A stretch of DNA of 64,000 nucleotides from Hyphomicrobiales bacterium (GCA_900472395.1 UCHV01000027.1:1-64000), one strand, 5' to 3'. Counted from the first letter of the stretch, positions 24,390-34,057 are shown. The notes: a model not told the origin generated them from the sequence alone. Made by a program: numbers and translations.

Positions 24390-24473
24390 CTGTTTTTAGA
24401 AAAGATGAGCGGCTTCGTCAAGTCAAAGCGCTCGTTAAACAGTTCCGGACCTGCGACACTGACCGGAGTACCG

Positions 24474-25151
24474 ATGCCCGAAGTCATTTTCAACGGCCCT
24501 GCCGGCCGCCTTGAGGGACGTTACCAGCCGTCCAAGGAAAAGAGCGCGCCAATCGCCATCATCCTGCATCCGCACCCACAGTTCGGCGGCACGATGAACA
24601 ACCAGATTGTCTACCAGCTCTTCTACATGTTCCAGAAGCGCGGTTTCACGACACTTCGGTTCAATTTCCGCTCGATCGGCCGCAGCCAGGGTGAATTCGA
24701 CCACGGCGCCGGCGAATTGTCGGATGCCGCATCCGCGCTCGACTGGGTGCAGAGCCTTCATCCCGATTCGAAGAGCTGCTGGGTCGCCGGTTATTCCTTC
24801 GGCGCGTGGATCGGCATGCAGCTTTTGATGCGCCGCCCGGAAATCGAAGGGTTCATGTCGATTGCGCCGCAGCCGAACATCTACGACTTCTCGTTCCTGG
24901 CGCCCTGCCCGTCTTCCGGCCTGATCATCAACGGCGATGCCGACAAGGTTGCACCTGAAAAGGACGTCAACGGTCTCGTGGAGAAGCTGAAGACCCAGAA
25001 GGGTATCCTCATCACCCACAAGACCGTCGAAGGCGCAAACCACTTCTTCAATGGTCAGGTGGAAACGCTGATGGGCGAATGCGAGGATTACCTCGACCGT
25101 CGCCTCAACGGCGAACTCGTGCCGGAGCCGGCTGCCAAGCGCATCCGGTAA
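24474..25151 (+). CDS. Alpha/beta hydrolase (dienelactone hydrolase-like)
   Basis: Cytoplasmic alpha/beta-hydrolase of 225 residues. The oxyanion-side motif is ILHPHPQFGGTMNN (about 24-37). The nucleophile elbow is GYSFGAWIG (Ser about 109), the acid is in NGDADKVAP, and the His is in EGANHFFNG (about 190). The ATG at 24474 has CCGGAG upstream and starts MPEVIFNGPAGRLEGRYQ; the longer frame from 24405 would begin inside the promoter region with the Irr-like box. Substrate unknown. It has its own terminator and is divergent from the suf operon. Confidence 0.85.
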   Translation: MPEVIFNGPAGRLEGRYQPSKEKSAPIAIILHPHPQFGGTMNNQIVYQLFYMFQKRGFTTLRFNFRSIGRSQGEFDHGAGELSDAASALDWVQSLHPDSKSCWVAGYSFGAWIGMQLLMRRPEIEGFMSIAPQPNIYDFSFLAPCPSSGLIINGDADKVAPEKDVNGLVEKLKTQKGILITHKTVEGANHFFNGQVETLMGECEDYLDRRLNGELVPEPAAKRIR

Positions 25152-25175
25152 AAGCAGACGACAAATGAGAATCAG

Positions 25176-25203
25176 ACGGCCGCCTCTTGGGCGGCCGTTT
25201 CCG
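25176..25203 (+). terminator. Rho-independent terminator after the alpha/beta hydrolase
   Basis: A nine-pair stem ACGGCCGCC/GGCGGCCGT with a short TCTTG loop is followed by TTCCGTTT, 25 bp past the hydrolase stop. It may also serve the convergent diguanylate cyclase gene. Confidence 0.7.
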
Positions 25204-25244
25204 TTTCGGCTACCTTATCCAGAGCAAGCTGGCTGGAGCATGGA

Positions 25245-26402
25245 CTAGGCGGCCATTCCTCTTGACTGATGAACGCAATCCCGGCCACCCCGCTTGGCGG
25301 AATACAAGGCAACGTCGGCATCGCGCAGGGCTGCGGCCAGATCACCCCGTGCCGGCAAGGCTGTAACACCAAAACTGGCAGTGACGACAAAACCGCCGGG
25401 AAGCCCCGGGATCATCATGGTGCGCACGCCGATCCTCAGCGTCTCAGCCACAGCGACCGCCATGGATGGCGATGTATCCTGTAAAAACACCGCGAATTCT
25501 TCGCCGCCGATACGCCCAACGATAGCACCGCTTCCTGCTTGAGCCGCGATCATCGTGCCGAATGCGTTGATCACCATATCACCGGCGTGGTGTCCGTAGG
25601 TGTCGTTGATCGATTTGAAATGATCGAGGTCACACAGGATGAGTGTGTTTTGGTGTTCCCCACGCCTGTCGATGACCCGTTTCACCGCCTTCTCGAAGCC
25701 ACGGCGATTGGCGAGGCCGGACAGGCTATCCCGCTCGGCGCGTCCCCGTTCGACTGCCATGATATCAAGCGTCAGAACGGCCAGCAGCATCAGGCCGACG
25801 GCGACGATCAGCACAGCCGTGATACTCTGCGAAACCACTGCGTAATTGGTGGAGACATAGGCGCTTGGCGTCGAACCCGGCCCCATCACCGCTGCAAGCG
25901 TGGCCTTCACCAAAAAATGTCCCCCGCTCACCACCAGCACGATGGCAAGCGCCCTGTCCATCGCGGTCCGTCGCTCGGACAGGAAGACGTGAAGCGCCGC
26001 GGACAAGGTCACCAGCGCATAAGGACCCTGATAGACAAAACCATAGCCCCACCAAAATCGCGGCAGATCAACAACGACAAGATAGGCTGCCATGCCCGCA
26101 AAAAATATCGATGCGGCGAACCATTTGGGAAACGGCCGGTCATAGAGGACCGAAACGCCCCAATGCAGCATTATCAGACCCGCCAGTACCGTACCGTATG
26201 CAGCCATCGCCCATAATTGTGGATGGTCGGCAAAGGCGATCCCCAGCTCTGCCAGCATTGTCAGCGATGCAACGAACAGCCCGCCGCAAAACAGAAGGGC
26301 TGCAAAGCGCCAGCGACTGTAGATCGACACAACGGCAAACACGGCGCTGAAACACAGGCCGATGGCAAAATTCACACCCAGAAATATCGCAGCTGCTGAC
26401 AT
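25245..26402 (-). CDS. Membrane-bound diguanylate cyclase (GGDEF)
   Basis: Synthesises cyclic di-GMP. The protein has 385 residues: an N-terminal sensor half of six to seven membrane segments (1-215) and a C-terminal GGDEF domain (about 220-380) with RDSLSGLANRRGF, the metal-binding CDLDHFKSINDTYGHHAGD and the active signature RIGGEEF. The allosteric I-site RxxD, expected just before the signature, is absent: the stretch reads AQAGSGAIVGRIGG. Product feedback through that site is therefore not expected. No EAL domain. The input signal is unknown. It is convergent with the hydrolase. Confidence 0.92.
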   Translation of the reverse strand: MSAAAIFLGVNFAIGLCFSAVFAVVSIYSRWRFAALLFCGGLFVASLTMLAELGIAFADHPQLWAMAAYGTVLAGLIMLHWGVSVLYDRPFPKWFAASIFFAGMAAYLVVVDLPRFWWGYGFVYQGPYALVTLSAALHVFLSERRTAMDRALAIVLVVSGGHFLVKATLAAVMGPGSTPSAYVSTNYAVVSQSITAVLIVAVGLMLLAVLTLDIMAVERGRAERDSLSGLANRRGFEKAVKRVIDRRGEHQNTLILCDLDHFKSINDTYGHHAGDMVINAFGTMIAAQAGSGAIVGRIGGEEFAVFLQDTSPSMAVAVAETLRIGVRTMMIPGLPGGFVVTASFGVTALPARGDLAAALRDADVALYSAKRGGRDCVHQSRGMAA

Positions 26403-26481
26403 GAGTGATCAATCGCATGATGAAATGGAAATGTGCGGGTATTGTTGCGCCGCACCTTAGGAGCGCATTGAGAACAAAATA

Positions 26482-27627
26482 TTAAAAAAACTCACGTTTC
26501 CCCACTGCCAGCACGCCGCCGCTGACCGGCATTTCTACACCCGTTGTGCCTGGAAATGTCAGAGGCAAATCGCGCACTGAGCGTACAGCCAGATAGGCCC
26601 AGGCTTCCGCCTCCATGGCTCCCCCGTCAAAACCGGCTGCTTCGGCAGCAATGACCGTGGCGCCCTGTCTTGCGGCCAGTTCTGCGAATTCCCGCATGAT
26701 CACGTCGTTCAGACGTCCGCCACCGCAGACGACATAGGTCTTGGGCTGTTCCGGCAGATGCGTCGCCGATTTCAGGATTGCTGCGGCGGTCACATGCGCC
26801 AGAGTGCGCGCGCCGTCGGAAAGCGAGGCTTCGCCGACCTTCGGCGGCAGAAAATCGCCGCGATCCAACGAACGGCGAATGTTGCCGGAAAAGAACGGGC
26901 TTTGAAGATAGCGGTCCGCCAAGGACTGTACGACTGCACCCGAAGCGGCCAAACGTCCGCCCTTGTCGTAGGCCCCGCCGCCATGCGCTTCCACCCATTG
27001 GTCGATCAGCATGTTTCCAGGGCCGCTGTCGAAAGCAGAAAGCGCGCCGTCACGACCGATGAAGGTGAGGTTGGATATGCCACCGATATTGACGAAGACC
27101 ACCGGCGTCTCGCAGGTCTTGGGCAGATTGGCGGCAAGCGCGGCGTGATAGATCGGAATGAGCGGCGCGCCCTGCCCACCCAGCGTCATGTCCTTTGCAC
27201 GCATGTCATAGACGACATCGATGCCGATTTCGTCCGCCAGCAATGCACCGTCGCCGATCTGCACCGTCAGAGCATCGTCCGGCCGGTGCAGCACCGTCTG
27301 GCCGTGAAAACCGACGAGATCGATATCGGAAGGCTTCAAGCCATTGCGGATCAGAAACGATTTCACGGCCGCCGCGTGACAAAGCGTCAGGATACGTTCG
27401 CTTTCACCGAGGTCACCCGGTCGCTGCATCCGTTCGGTGATATTCCTGGCGGTTTCCAGCGCCCGTTTCCAGCGTTCACGCAGCGCGGGATCGTAGGGCA
27501 CGTAATAACCTGGACCGCGCTCCAGCCTGTTTTCACCGTCGGTGCGCAGCAGCGCGACGTCGATACCATCCATCGACGTGCCGCTCATCAGCCCGATTGC
27601 CGTTTTCATCTCAGCCATTGATGTCAT
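26482..27627 (-). CDS. anmK: Anhydro-N-acetylmuramic acid kinase
   Basis: Phosphorylates 1,6-anhydro-MurNAc, with ring opening, to MurNAc-6-P in peptidoglycan recycling (cytoplasm). The protein has 381 residues. Near the N terminus is the family and ATP-binding signature GLMSGTSMDGIDVALL. QIGDGALLADEIGIDVVYDMRAKDMTLGGQGAPLIPIYH follows at about 133-170, of which GGQGAPL is the core, then NIGGISNLT, FDSGPGNMLIDQW and VCGGGRLNDVIM. Three nearby ATGs (27627, 27618, 27609) are possible starts and none has a strong ribosome site. It is divergent from tyrS. Confidence 0.95.
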   Translation of the reverse strand: MTSMAEMKTAIGLMSGTSMDGIDVALLRTDGENRLERGPGYYVPYDPALRERWKRALETARNITERMQRPGDLGESERILTLCHAAAVKSFLIRNGLKPSDIDLVGFHGQTVLHRPDDALTVQIGDGALLADEIGIDVVYDMRAKDMTLGGQGAPLIPIYHAALAANLPKTCETPVVFVNIGGISNLTFIGRDGALSAFDSGPGNMLIDQWVEAHGGGAYDKGGRLAASGAVVQSLADRYLQSPFFSGNIRRSLDRGDFLPPKVGEASLSDGARTLAHVTAAAILKSATHLPEQPKTYVVCGGGRLNDVIMREFAELAARQGATVIAAEAAGFDGGAMEAEAWAYLAVRSVRDLPLTFPGTTGVEMPVSGGVLAVGKREFF

Positions 27628-27711
27628 CCAGAATCACTTTTGAAGTGATTATCCCAGAAAACGGTGCTAGGTGCCGTCTCGCAAATGAAAACACATCTAT
27701 AGAGAAGAGAG

Positions 27712-28965
27712 ATGTCCAGGTTTAAGTCCGATTTCCTCAGCACGCTCGATGAGCGCGGCTTCATTCACCAGATCTCCGACGAGGCGGGTCTCGACGAACT
27801 GTTCGCCAAGGAAACCGTGACAGCCTATATCGGCTTCGATCCGACGGCGCCTTCCCTGCACGCCGGCGGTCTCATCCAGATCATGATGCTGCATTGGATG
27901 CAGCAGACCGGTCACCAGCCGATTTCCCTGATGGGCGGCGGCACCGGCATGGTCGGCGATCCATCCTTCAAGGACGATGCCCGCCAGCTGATGACCATCG
28001 ATACGATCGAAAGCAACATCGCCTCGATCAAGCGCGTGTTCTCCAACTACCTGACCTACGGGGAAGGCAGCCGGGACGCCATGATGATCAACAACGGCGA
28101 CTGGCTGCGCGATATCAACTACCTCGAATTCCTGCGCGATGTCGGCCGTCATTTCTCGGTCAACCGCATGCTGTCCTTCGACAGCGTCAAGACGCGCCTG
28201 GACCGTGAGCAGTCGCTTTCCTTCCTGGAATTCAACTACATGATTCTTCAGGCCTACGATTTCGTGGAACTGAACAAGCGTTACGGTTGCCGCCTGCAGA
28301 TGGGCGGTTCGGACCAGTGGGGCAACATTATCAACGGCATAGATCTCGGCCATCGCATGGGCACGCCGCAGCTTTATGCGCTGACCTCGCCGCTCCTGAC
28401 CACATCGTCGGGTGCGAAGATGGGCAAGTCGCTGAACGGCGCCGTATGGCTCAACCCCGACATGCTTTCGGCCTACGATTTCTGGCAGTACTGGCGCAAC
28501 ACCGAGGATGCCGACGTGTCGCGCTTCCTGAAGCTCTACACCACGCTTCCGATGGATGAGATCGCACGCCTTTCCGCACTTGGCGGCTCCGAGATCAACG
28601 AGGTCAAGAAGATCCTCGCGACCGAAGTCACCGCCATGCTGCACGGCCGTGACAATGCCGAGCAGGCTGCTGAAACGGCACGCAAGACATTCGAGGAAGG
28701 CGCACTCGCCGACAACCTGCCTTCCATCGATGTCGCCACCGGCGAACTCGAAGCCGGCATCGGCCTGCTTGCCCTTATCGTCAAGGCTGGCCTTGCAACG
28801 TCGAACGGCGAAGCCCGCCGTCACGTTCAGGGCGGTGCCGTACGCATCAACGACGTGGCCATCTCCGACGAGCGCAAGGTCATCGGCTCCGGCGAGGTAA
28901 CCGGCGATGGCGTGATCAAGCTTTCACTGGGCAAGAAGAAACACATTCTCGTTCGCCCGGCCTGA
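27712..28965 (+). CDS. tyrS: Tyrosyl-tRNA synthetase
   Basis: Charges tRNA-Tyr, 417 residues. The HIGH-type motif appears as DPTAPSLHAGG (about 43-53). The tyrosine-binding YMILQAYDF and GGSDQWGNI follow, the KMSKS loop reads GAKMGKSL (about 235-242), and a C-terminal S4 RNA-binding domain (about 350-410) has VQGGAVRINDVAI. AGAGAG lies just before the ATG. It is followed by a bidirectional terminator, so it is monocistronic. No T-box leader, which would not be expected in this group. Confidence 0.97.
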   Translation: MSRFKSDFLSTLDERGFIHQISDEAGLDELFAKETVTAYIGFDPTAPSLHAGGLIQIMMLHWMQQTGHQPISLMGGGTGMVGDPSFKDDARQLMTIDTIESNIASIKRVFSNYLTYGEGSRDAMMINNGDWLRDINYLEFLRDVGRHFSVNRMLSFDSVKTRLDREQSLSFLEFNYMILQAYDFVELNKRYGCRLQMGGSDQWGNIINGIDLGHRMGTPQLYALTSPLLTTSSGAKMGKSLNGAVWLNPDMLSAYDFWQYWRNTEDADVSRFLKLYTTLPMDEIARLSALGGSEINEVKKILATEVTAMLHGRDNAEQAAETARKTFEEGALADNLPSIDVATGELEAGIGLLALIVKAGLATSNGEARRHVQGGAVRINDVAISDERKVIGSGEVTGDGVIKLSLGKKKHILVRPA

Positions 28966-28990
28966 AAGGGTCAGCGATAACCGAACGTAA

Positions 28991-29016
28991 AAAAGGCCGC
29001 CACAAGCGGCCTTTTT
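28991..29016. terminator. Bidirectional terminator between tyrS and the AsmA-like gene
   Basis: The stem AAAAGGCCGC/GCGGCCTTTTT, with a short CACAA loop, has a T tract on both strands. It sits between the two convergent stops. Confidence 0.88.
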
Positions 29017-29025
29017 CATGCCCGC

Positions 29026-32000
29026 TTACTGGAACTCAAAAATCTGCCGGAACACACCCGGCGCGATGATCGACAGGGGATTGACCGTCAGATCCGGTTT
29101 GGAAAATTTTCCGGTCAGCTTGAAGGTGATGCCGAGCAGGCCGCGGTCTCGTCCATTGCCGAGAATGGCACCGAACAGCGGCACCTCCCCGAACAGGCGG
29201 TTCAGGCCGTAAGCCGGCATGAACGTGCCGGTCATGTCCATGTTTCCGCGCGGGTCCTTGACGATGCCCTGGAAGGTCGCGCCGATGTTTTCGCCCCGTA
29301 CCAGCCCATTGTCTAGAACCATCGTGCCGTTGCGATACGCCAGACGCGCAAATCCGCGCTGGAACTTCGACGAACTGATATCGACATTTCCCTTCACGGC
29401 CGAGTTCAGACTGCGCCCGCCTTCCCCGGTCGGCGAATTGACCATCGACTGCAGCCGCTGCTCGTTGACCACGTTGAAATTGCGGATATCCACCGAACCG
29501 TTCCAGTCGCTGCCGGTCTCGGTCTCGAATTTCAGGTTCAGCAACCCACCGCGCATGTGGGAATAAAGGTCCGCGAACCGCGCGAGCGAGCCGGCATCGC
29601 CGCTTGTCAGAGAAATGATGTCGCGACCGTTACCGCTCTGGGTTTCCCCCACCACGGCCTGTCCGTTCCTCGTCACGCCGGAAAGATCGAGCCGCTTGAC
29701 GTCGCCCTCGCGGATCGTCAGCACCATGGACGCATTGCGGATGGCCTCGTCATTGAAGCCAATCAGCCTCGACAGATTGAGCCGTACCGTCGCTCCGCCT
29801 TCCGACGGATTGTCCGACTTGCCGCCATCGGAGGAATTGCGCATGCGGCTGATGATCGGGCGGACATCCGCCGTGTCTCCGGTCACGCCGATATCATAGA
29901 CGCCCTTGCTCTGCTTCAAGGTGACCGCAAAACTGTCGGAAGCCGACAGTTTCATGCTGGAAAAATTTGCAGCGACAAGCTGGCTGCCTGCCAGACCGAT
30001 CTCCCCTCGCGCTCCAAAACCATCGCCATCCAGAACGAATTTGCCGATATCGGTGCGGTTATCCGTCTTGGACACTTCGAAGGACGCTTTGGCCGGAATG
30101 CCACCACCCTTGGTCCAGCCCACATAGGGAATGGAAAGGGCAGCCTTGCCGAGATCGAGTTTGACTCCCTGACGCTTGTCATCGATCCGCGAAAGCTCGA
30201 CCGTCACGGTGCCGTCGATGATCTCCGAGAGACCCGGCACAAGCTTTTCGCGCTGGTCGTTGCTCAATGAAGCCGTGATCAGCCGCTCGCGTTTGACGCT
30301 CGAGGCCTTGTCGACCGGCTCAACCAGCATGATTTCCGCCGGGACGCTGTCGATCTGCCCCTTGGCCTCGAGCTTTGCCACCTGCGGGTTGATGTCGAGC
30401 TTGCCGTCCACGCCGGTGATCTTGTGACCTTCCATCGGTCGCGCCAGATCGACGTCGTCCAAAGCCACCTGAGCCTTGAAGTCCGGCTTGGGCGGGTTCT
30501 GGTCGGAAATCAGGCCGAACCGCGCTTGCACATTCGCAGTTGCCTTGCCTGAGAAGTCGGCAACCTCAAGCCCTGTGCCTCTCAGGCCATTCACCGGCTT
30601 GGCGCTCGCCAGTTCGGCAATCGCGTCGGCCTTGCCGGTCACCTTGATATCGAGATCGGCCATCAGCGGCTTGGTATAGGTCTCGGCGATACCGAAGGTT
30701 CCACCTTCGACATTAACGACGCGCTTGGATGGGAAGGTCGCGTTTGCCTTGGCAATCTTGACGCTGAGTTTTTCACCCTTGAGATCGAAATGCCCGCCGA
30801 GATCCATCAGCGGCGGTATGTCACCCGGCAGCACCAGCCGGTTTCCGGCGATGTCGAAACTGATCTGCAGCTCGCGCTCATCCAGATTGAGCGGCATGCC
30901 CGGCCCCTTCATGCGGCCGGCCGGAATGAAGACGGCTATAGCGCCGTTCGTGACATCGCCGCCGAACATGTTGGCCATGACCCAGTCACGCGGTTTGCGC
31001 GCCATCCAGAACGGCCATAGCTGCTTGACCGCCGCGACCTTCATTTCCGGCAGCTGGGCGCCAAAGCTGATTTCGGGCGAGACCTGCCCCCGCAGGCTGA
31101 GCTTCAGCGATCCCGCCATCTGCCCCATCGGACTGCTCACCAGCAATTCGTCGATCTGCAGTTCCCTGTCGCCGGAGAGATAACGTCCGCCCGCTTTCAG
31201 GTCGAAAACGACCCGCTCTTCGCCGGAGTTCAGCGATTGCGCCCGCGCGCCGCTCACCAGCAGATCCAGCCCGACACCGGGACGTTTGTCCTGCGCGTCC
31301 AGCCGGTCGAGATCGATAACGGCGCCGCTGATCGGCAGCACGGTCGGCCCCAACCGGGCTTCCGACGGCAGGATTTCGATAGACTGCCTTTCGAAGTTAT
31401 AGGCGACATTGATTTCGGCACCCGACAGCGCCTGACCGACGCCATCGAAATAGAATGTGCCAGGGCGCCCAAGCAGCGATGCCTTGATTGCCTGATTGGT
31501 CGTTTCCGTCTGACGGGTGGCGGAAATATCGAGGTCGAGAGAACCTTCCAACCCCTCGCGCGGGCTGCCATCCGGCGCATGCTGGAGCAGGAACGGCGTC
31601 ACTTCGACGCCCGTCACCCGGCCTTGCAGATTGGTGGTCACACTGTTGACCGCCGTCGCCTTGATATCCAGCTGAGCCACGCGGCCATCGAGCTCCAGCG
31701 CGCCCTCCACATGTACCAGCCCTTCCGGTGTGCGGGTCAGCTGCAGCGTCTCCACCTTCAATACCGATACCTTGCCATCGCGAGCAGGCGGGAAACGCAC
31801 TTCGAAACCGGAAATGGTCATCGAGCCGGTACCGGTGCGCTCGATCAGACCGCGCGCTTCGTCGAGTCTCTGGAAGACCTGTTCCAGCGCCGGCGGCAGA
31901 TCATCGACCCGGATATTGGCGGGATCGAGAGGATCGCCGGCCGGCAGCACGGCGGTATCGAGGCTGATGTTCTCTGCCTCCATATGCCGAACCGTCAGTT

Positions 32001-32439
32001 TTCCGGATAAAAGAGCCAGCGGATCGACTGCCATGCGCATGGCGCCAAGTCGGGTCAAATGTTTGCCGGTGGCCACTTCCACCAGATCGACGTCCCTCGC
32101 TTCCAGTGCGATTCGCCAGGTATGATCGATTCGCATCGCCGTCGAGCCGACGGTTGCCTGATAACGCGGGCCAATGGCTCCATTCAGCGCTGATTGCGCC
32201 TGACTTTCGAGCGCGCCATCGATGGTGCCGGTCTCGATCGCGGCGATCACCAATCCGCAGGCCACGAGAAGAAATATCATGAAAGACACGCAGACACGCG
32301 TGAACCGGCGCGCTCGCCGCCGCTGAGGCGGCGGGCAATGCACGATGATGGGGTCATCCACCTGGGCCGAGGGCAAATCGTGCAAGGCGATGATATCCTT
32401 GCGACTGAAGCGCACCTTTTCTCCGCGTATCTCCGCCAT
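29026..32439 (-). CDS. Large AsmA/YhdP-like membrane-anchored protein
   Basis: An 1137-residue protein anchored by one N-terminal membrane segment (CVSFMIFLLVACGLVIAA, about residues 50-67), with the rest in the periplasm. The body is a long run of beta-rich repeats typical of AsmA/TamB/YhdP bridge proteins, now thought to carry phospholipids between membranes. The C-terminal third has the AsmA-like ending MRGGLLNLKFETE ... GTFMPAYGLNRLFGEVPLFGAILG ... GLLGITFKLTGKFSKPDLTVNPLSIIAPG. The ATG at 32439, preceded by CCGGAG, is preferred over one at 32520, whose leader would run into the start of the divergent peroxiredoxin gene. Lipid transport is inferred from the family. Confidence 0.85.
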   Translation of the reverse strand: MAEIRGEKVRFSRKDIIALHDLPSAQVDDPIIVHCPPPQRRRARRFTRVCVSFMIFLLVACGLVIAAIETGTIDGALESQAQSALNGAIGPRYQATVGSTAMRIDHTWRIALEARDVDLVEVATGKHLTRLGAMRMAVDPLALLSGKLTVRHMEAENISLDTAVLPAGDPLDPANIRVDDLPPALEQVFQRLDEARGLIERTGTGSMTISGFEVRFPPARDGKVSVLKVETLQLTRTPEGLVHVEGALELDGRVAQLDIKATAVNSVTTNLQGRVTGVEVTPFLLQHAPDGSPREGLEGSLDLDISATRQTETTNQAIKASLLGRPGTFYFDGVGQALSGAEINVAYNFERQSIEILPSEARLGPTVLPISGAVIDLDRLDAQDKRPGVGLDLLVSGARAQSLNSGEERVVFDLKAGGRYLSGDRELQIDELLVSSPMGQMAGSLKLSLRGQVSPEISFGAQLPEMKVAAVKQLWPFWMARKPRDWVMANMFGGDVTNGAIAVFIPAGRMKGPGMPLNLDERELQISFDIAGNRLVLPGDIPPLMDLGGHFDLKGEKLSVKIAKANATFPSKRVVNVEGGTFGIAETYTKPLMADLDIKVTGKADAIAELASAKPVNGLRGTGLEVADFSGKATANVQARFGLISDQNPPKPDFKAQVALDDVDLARPMEGHKITGVDGKLDINPQVAKLEAKGQIDSVPAEIMLVEPVDKASSVKRERLITASLSNDQREKLVPGLSEIIDGTVTVELSRIDDKRQGVKLDLGKAALSIPYVGWTKGGGIPAKASFEVSKTDNRTDIGKFVLDGDGFGARGEIGLAGSQLVAANFSSMKLSASDSFAVTLKQSKGVYDIGVTGDTADVRPIISRMRNSSDGGKSDNPSEGGATVRLNLSRLIGFNDEAIRNASMVLTIREGDVKRLDLSGVTRNGQAVVGETQSGNGRDIISLTSGDAGSLARFADLYSHMRGGLLNLKFETETGSDWNGSVDIRNFNVVNEQRLQSMVNSPTGEGGRSLNSAVKGNVDISSSKFQRGFARLAYRNGTMVLDNGLVRGENIGATFQGIVKDPRGNMDMTGTFMPAYGLNRLFGEVPLFGAILGNGRDRGLLGITFKLTGKFSKPDLTVNPLSIIAPGVFRQIFEFQ

Positions 32440-32553
32440 AATGCTCCGGAACGAATCGAAAATGCGCCCAAACCCCTGTTGGACGCGGCCGCGGCCAATA
32501 TATATCGAATGCGGCAACAATCACCCCTTGGTGGGGCGAAAGAAAGGAAATTC

Positions 32554-33030
32554 ATGTCTGAGATCGTGATCGGTCAGCCTGCTCCCGTTTTTGCCCTGCC
32601 TCGTGATGGCGGCGGCACCGTTTCGCTGGCCGAACTCAAAGGAAAATCCGTCGTTCTTTATTTCTATCCGAAGGACGACACGAGCGGCTGCACGATTGAA
32701 GCCGTTGATTTCACAAGCCTTGCGGCCGATTTTGAGGAAGCGGGCGCGATTGTTGTCGGCGTTTCGCCAGATACGGTCGCCAAGCACGAGAAATTTATCG
32801 CAAAACATTCTCTTTCGCTCATTCTCGCAGCCGACACCGACCAGATTGCCGCAAATGCTTATGGCGTCTGGAAAGAAAAGAGCATGTATGGCCGCACCTA
32901 TATGGGCATCGAACGCTCGACCTTTCTCATCGGCCCGGACGGCATTGTCCGCCAGATCTGGCCGAAGGTGAAGGTCAAGGGTCACGCACAGGAAGTCCTC
33001 GCCGCTGCCCGCGCGCTGAGCGCAGCGTAA
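32554..33030 (+). CDS. bcp: Peroxiredoxin, BCP/PrxQ type with a single cysteine
   Basis: Thiol peroxidase of 158 residues. The peroxidatic cysteine is in KDDTSGCTIEAVDF (about 47). Typical BCP proteins have a resolving cysteine five residues later (CTxEAC), but here that position is valine and there is no other cysteine in the protein. It must therefore work as a 1-Cys enzyme with an external thiol. AAGGAAA precedes the ATG. A DUF455 gene follows after 28 bp on the same strand, a likely operon. It is divergent from the AsmA-like gene. Confidence 0.92.
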   Translation: MSEIVIGQPAPVFALPRDGGGTVSLAELKGKSVVLYFYPKDDTSGCTIEAVDFTSLAADFEEAGAIVVGVSPDTVAKHEKFIAKHSLSLILAADTDQIAANAYGVWKEKSMYGRTYMGIERSTFLIGPDGIVRQIWPKVKVKGHAQEVLAAARALSAA

Positions 33031-33058
33031 AGCCGGGCACGCAGGGAGAACGCTGAGA

Positions 33059-33907
33059 ATGGCGAATACCAAGGAAATCGACGGCAAGCCGCTCAACCCC
33101 GGCTCGCTGCGTGGCGGCGCAACAGAGGCCATCCTTTCAGCCGATCTGGACCGCAAGACGCTTTTGACTCAGGAAACTGCGACCCGCTGGTTCGAACGCC
33201 GCCTCTCCCTCCGCTCGCCACTCGATCCGCCACTGCCGTTGCGGCCCGGACGACCGGACAAGCCGGAACTCGTGCCGCCTCGGGCTGTCGAAAAGCGCTC
33301 GCTGCACACACTGAACGGGCGAATCGCCCTTCTGCACTCCATCGCCCATATCGAACTCAATGCCGTCGATCTCGCGCTCGATATCGTTGCCCGCTTTGCC
33401 AGCGAGCCGGTTCCGCATTCCTTCTTCGACGGCTGGATGCAGGTGGCTTTCGAGGAAGCAAAACACTTCCGCATGGTCCGTGCGCGATTGAACGATCTGG
33501 GTGCCGACTATGGCGACATGCCGGCGCATGACGGCTTGTGGCAGGCTGCCCACTCTACCCGTAACGATCTCACGGCTCGTCTGGCCGTCGTGCCGCTCAT
33601 TCTCGAAGCGCGCGGGCTCGATGTCACGCCGGCCCTGCAGGCCAGGATGCGTGAGACCGGCGATCACGAAACCGCCGCCGTTCTCGACGTGATCTACAAC
33701 GACGAAAAAGGCCATGTGGCGATAGGCGCCAAATGGTTTCGCTTCCTGTGCGCCCGCGAGCGCAAGGATCCGGCGGCAACCTTCAAGGAACTTGTAAGAG
33801 CGAATTTCCGTGGCGCGCTCAAACCGCCGTTCAACGATGTTGCTCGTGCCGAAGCCGGCCTTACGCCATCCTTCTATCGATCGCTGACGTCCACAAGTCA
33901 GTCCTAA
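33059..33907 (+). CDS. DUF455 ferritin-like protein
   Basis: A 282-residue protein with a ferritin-like four-helix core. HIELNAVDLALDI (about 98-110), FEEAKHFRMVRARLNDLG (about 136-153), ILEARGLDVTP and YNDEKGHVAIG (about 215-225) provide the repeated Glu and ExxH ligands of a di-iron or similar metal centre. Members are annotated DUF455, and no substrate is firmly known. It is 28 bp downstream of the peroxiredoxin gene, so an oxidative-stress role is a reasonable guess. The start ATG at 33059 has AGGGAG upstream. Confidence 0.85.
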   Translation: MANTKEIDGKPLNPGSLRGGATEAILSADLDRKTLLTQETATRWFERRLSLRSPLDPPLPLRPGRPDKPELVPPRAVEKRSLHTLNGRIALLHSIAHIELNAVDLALDIVARFASEPVPHSFFDGWMQVAFEEAKHFRMVRARLNDLGADYGDMPAHDGLWQAAHSTRNDLTARLAVVPLILEARGLDVTPALQARMRETGDHETAAVLDVIYNDEKGHVAIGAKWFRFLCARERKDPAATFKELVRANFRGALKPPFNDVARAEAGLTPSFYRSLTSTSQS

Positions 33908-34057
33908 TAGGAAAAACCGGACAACGGCTTAGCTTTTCCTGTCAATAGTTTCAGGTAAACGGCTCCCCTTCCCGGTAAAGCATTCATTAACCCTAACGTC
34001 GTGTAATCCCGGCATGCCGAGCGACCGCAAAAACGAGTCGCGATCTGGGAGACGACC

